A model generated the notes under the pieces. It did no database searches, was not told where the DNA came from, and saw only the letters and a program-made list of their open reading frames with translations. 64,000 bases of DNA from Hyphomicrobium_A sp963759735 (GTDB lineage Bacteria > Pseudomonadota > Alphaproteobacteria > Rhizobiales > Hyphomicrobiaceae): assembly GCA_963759735.1 (NCBI GenBank), contig CAVXAF010000009.1, positions 62,001 to 126,000 on the forward strand. Direction: 5' to 3'. A program made the translations under genes and the position numbers. Positions 63,613-64,000 of this stretch are shown here, piece after piece. The stretch's first letter is position 1; each line of letters opens with the position of its first letter.

Positions 63613-64000
63613 TTACCAGACTGGTGACAGCCGGCTCGATTCGGGCGGGACGTTGCTTTCAGGGCGTACCAGGTACAGGCGCAAGAAGGCTGCGGCGGCG
63701 CAGGCGCCGAACCAGACCTTTTGCAGATTGCCACTTAGTCCACCTGCCGACTGCGCCGCGGTCAGCTTGTCGTTGATCAGCCGCAGGCGCTCGAGCCCCT
63801 CGTGGAATTTCGGATTATCAATGTCGAGGACGACCGGAAACACTTGGCGAGAGATCTCATTGGTGATCTGGAACACCCGGAAGTCGTACTCGGTCGGGTC
63901 CATCCCCAACGCCTTGTGGAACTCCGGCCGCGCATGATCGCGCACGTACATCGTTGCGTAGACCGCCAACAAGAAGAAGCGGACCCAGAGCTTGTTCATG
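63613..64000 (-). CDS. acsF: Aerobic Mg-protoporphyrin IX monomethyl ester cyclase AcsF, C-terminal part
   Basis: The last 128 residues of AcsF, cut by the window edge; the frame is open at 64000. AcsF is the oxygen-dependent di-iron cyclase that forms ring E of bacteriochlorophyll. The C-terminal family sequence is clear: NKLWVRFFLLAVYATMYVRD, HKALGMDPTEYDFRVFQIT and QVFPVVLDIDNPKFHEGLERL, ending in SRLSPVW. The di-iron ligands lie upstream of the window edge. Use of AcsF rather than only BchE means pigment can be made with oxygen present. It marks the edge of a photosynthesis gene cluster. Confidence 0.92.
   Translation of the reverse strand, partial: MNKLWVRFFLLAVYATMYVRDHARPEFHKALGMDPTEYDFRVFQITNEISRQVFPVVLDIDNPKFHEGLERLRLINDKLTAAQSAGGLSGNLQKVWFGACAAAAFLRLYLVRPESNVPPESSRLSPVW

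Overview
The window is high-GC DNA with dense gene packing and ATGA-type start/stop overlaps. It reads as an alphaproteobacterium, most likely of the order Hyphomicrobiales (inference from gene content: pseudoazurin, MeaB, sox genes, an Atm1-like exporter, DUF2865/DUF1289/DUF2059 proteins and bacteriochlorophyll genes). The right edge shows that the organism is an anoxygenic phototroph or carries its genes: the last 4 kb holds the 3' part of acsF (oxygen-dependent Mg-protoporphyrin ester cyclase), a bciA-like 8-vinyl reductase and tspO (crtK).

Layout. 1-14 kb: class V aminotransferase, SDR, GlsB-type membrane protein, a small sulfur-oxidation group (fccB divergent from soxYZ), pseudoazurin, Atm1-like ABC exporter, TolA-like exported protein, LOG-type protein, dsbB with a 52-aa DUF5993 partner, an M48/HtpX-like protein that lacks one zinc ligand, and meaB. 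14-41 kb: housekeeping and metabolism (POT peptide transporter; the cysS-GFA-small protein-cimA operon; gltX, nadE, AEC transporter, oxidoreductase/LysR pair, DAHP synthase, carboxylate-amine ligase, gor, rpiA, gabD, gph, MMPL transporter) and tRNA-Val(CAC). 41-47 kb: hydrolase, small proteins, PLP decarboxylase, ThDP enzyme, 3-hydroxyisobutyrate dehydrogenase family, and a decayed yjbQ. 47.7-50.4 kb: a subtilisin-like protease with a PatG-type C-terminal region and a Cys-rich linker, followed on the same strand by small ORFs with strong ribosome-binding sites. The first of these is Cys-rich and ends in Cys, making this a candidate RiPP-like locus. 50.5-58.3 kb: MAPEG protein, Lrp regulator, MBL-fold hydrolase, histidine kinase, DUF1289, two tandem membrane-anchored retropepsin-like proteases, phosphomannomutase/phosphoglucomutase, TauE. 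58.3-64 kb: dusA, a decayed tyrosine integrase directly upstream of dusA (a known island attachment locus), two tiny membrane proteins, tspO, bciA, DUF2177, a four-helix protein and acsF.

Two points affect the whole annotation. First, ten genes are each broken by one single-base insertion (eleven insertions, fccB having two). Every one is repaired by deleting one base and none needs a base added. I take this as assembly or sequencing error rather than gene decay, and list these genes as frameshifted CDS. The yjbQ and integrase remnants have stops and larger changes and look truly decayed. Second, between acsF and the next gene lies a promoter whose -35 box is overlapped by a TGT-N12-ACA palindrome (the PpsR/CrtJ operator form), followed about 100 nt later by a strong terminator. 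This is a candidate photosynthesis-regulated small RNA or attenuator.
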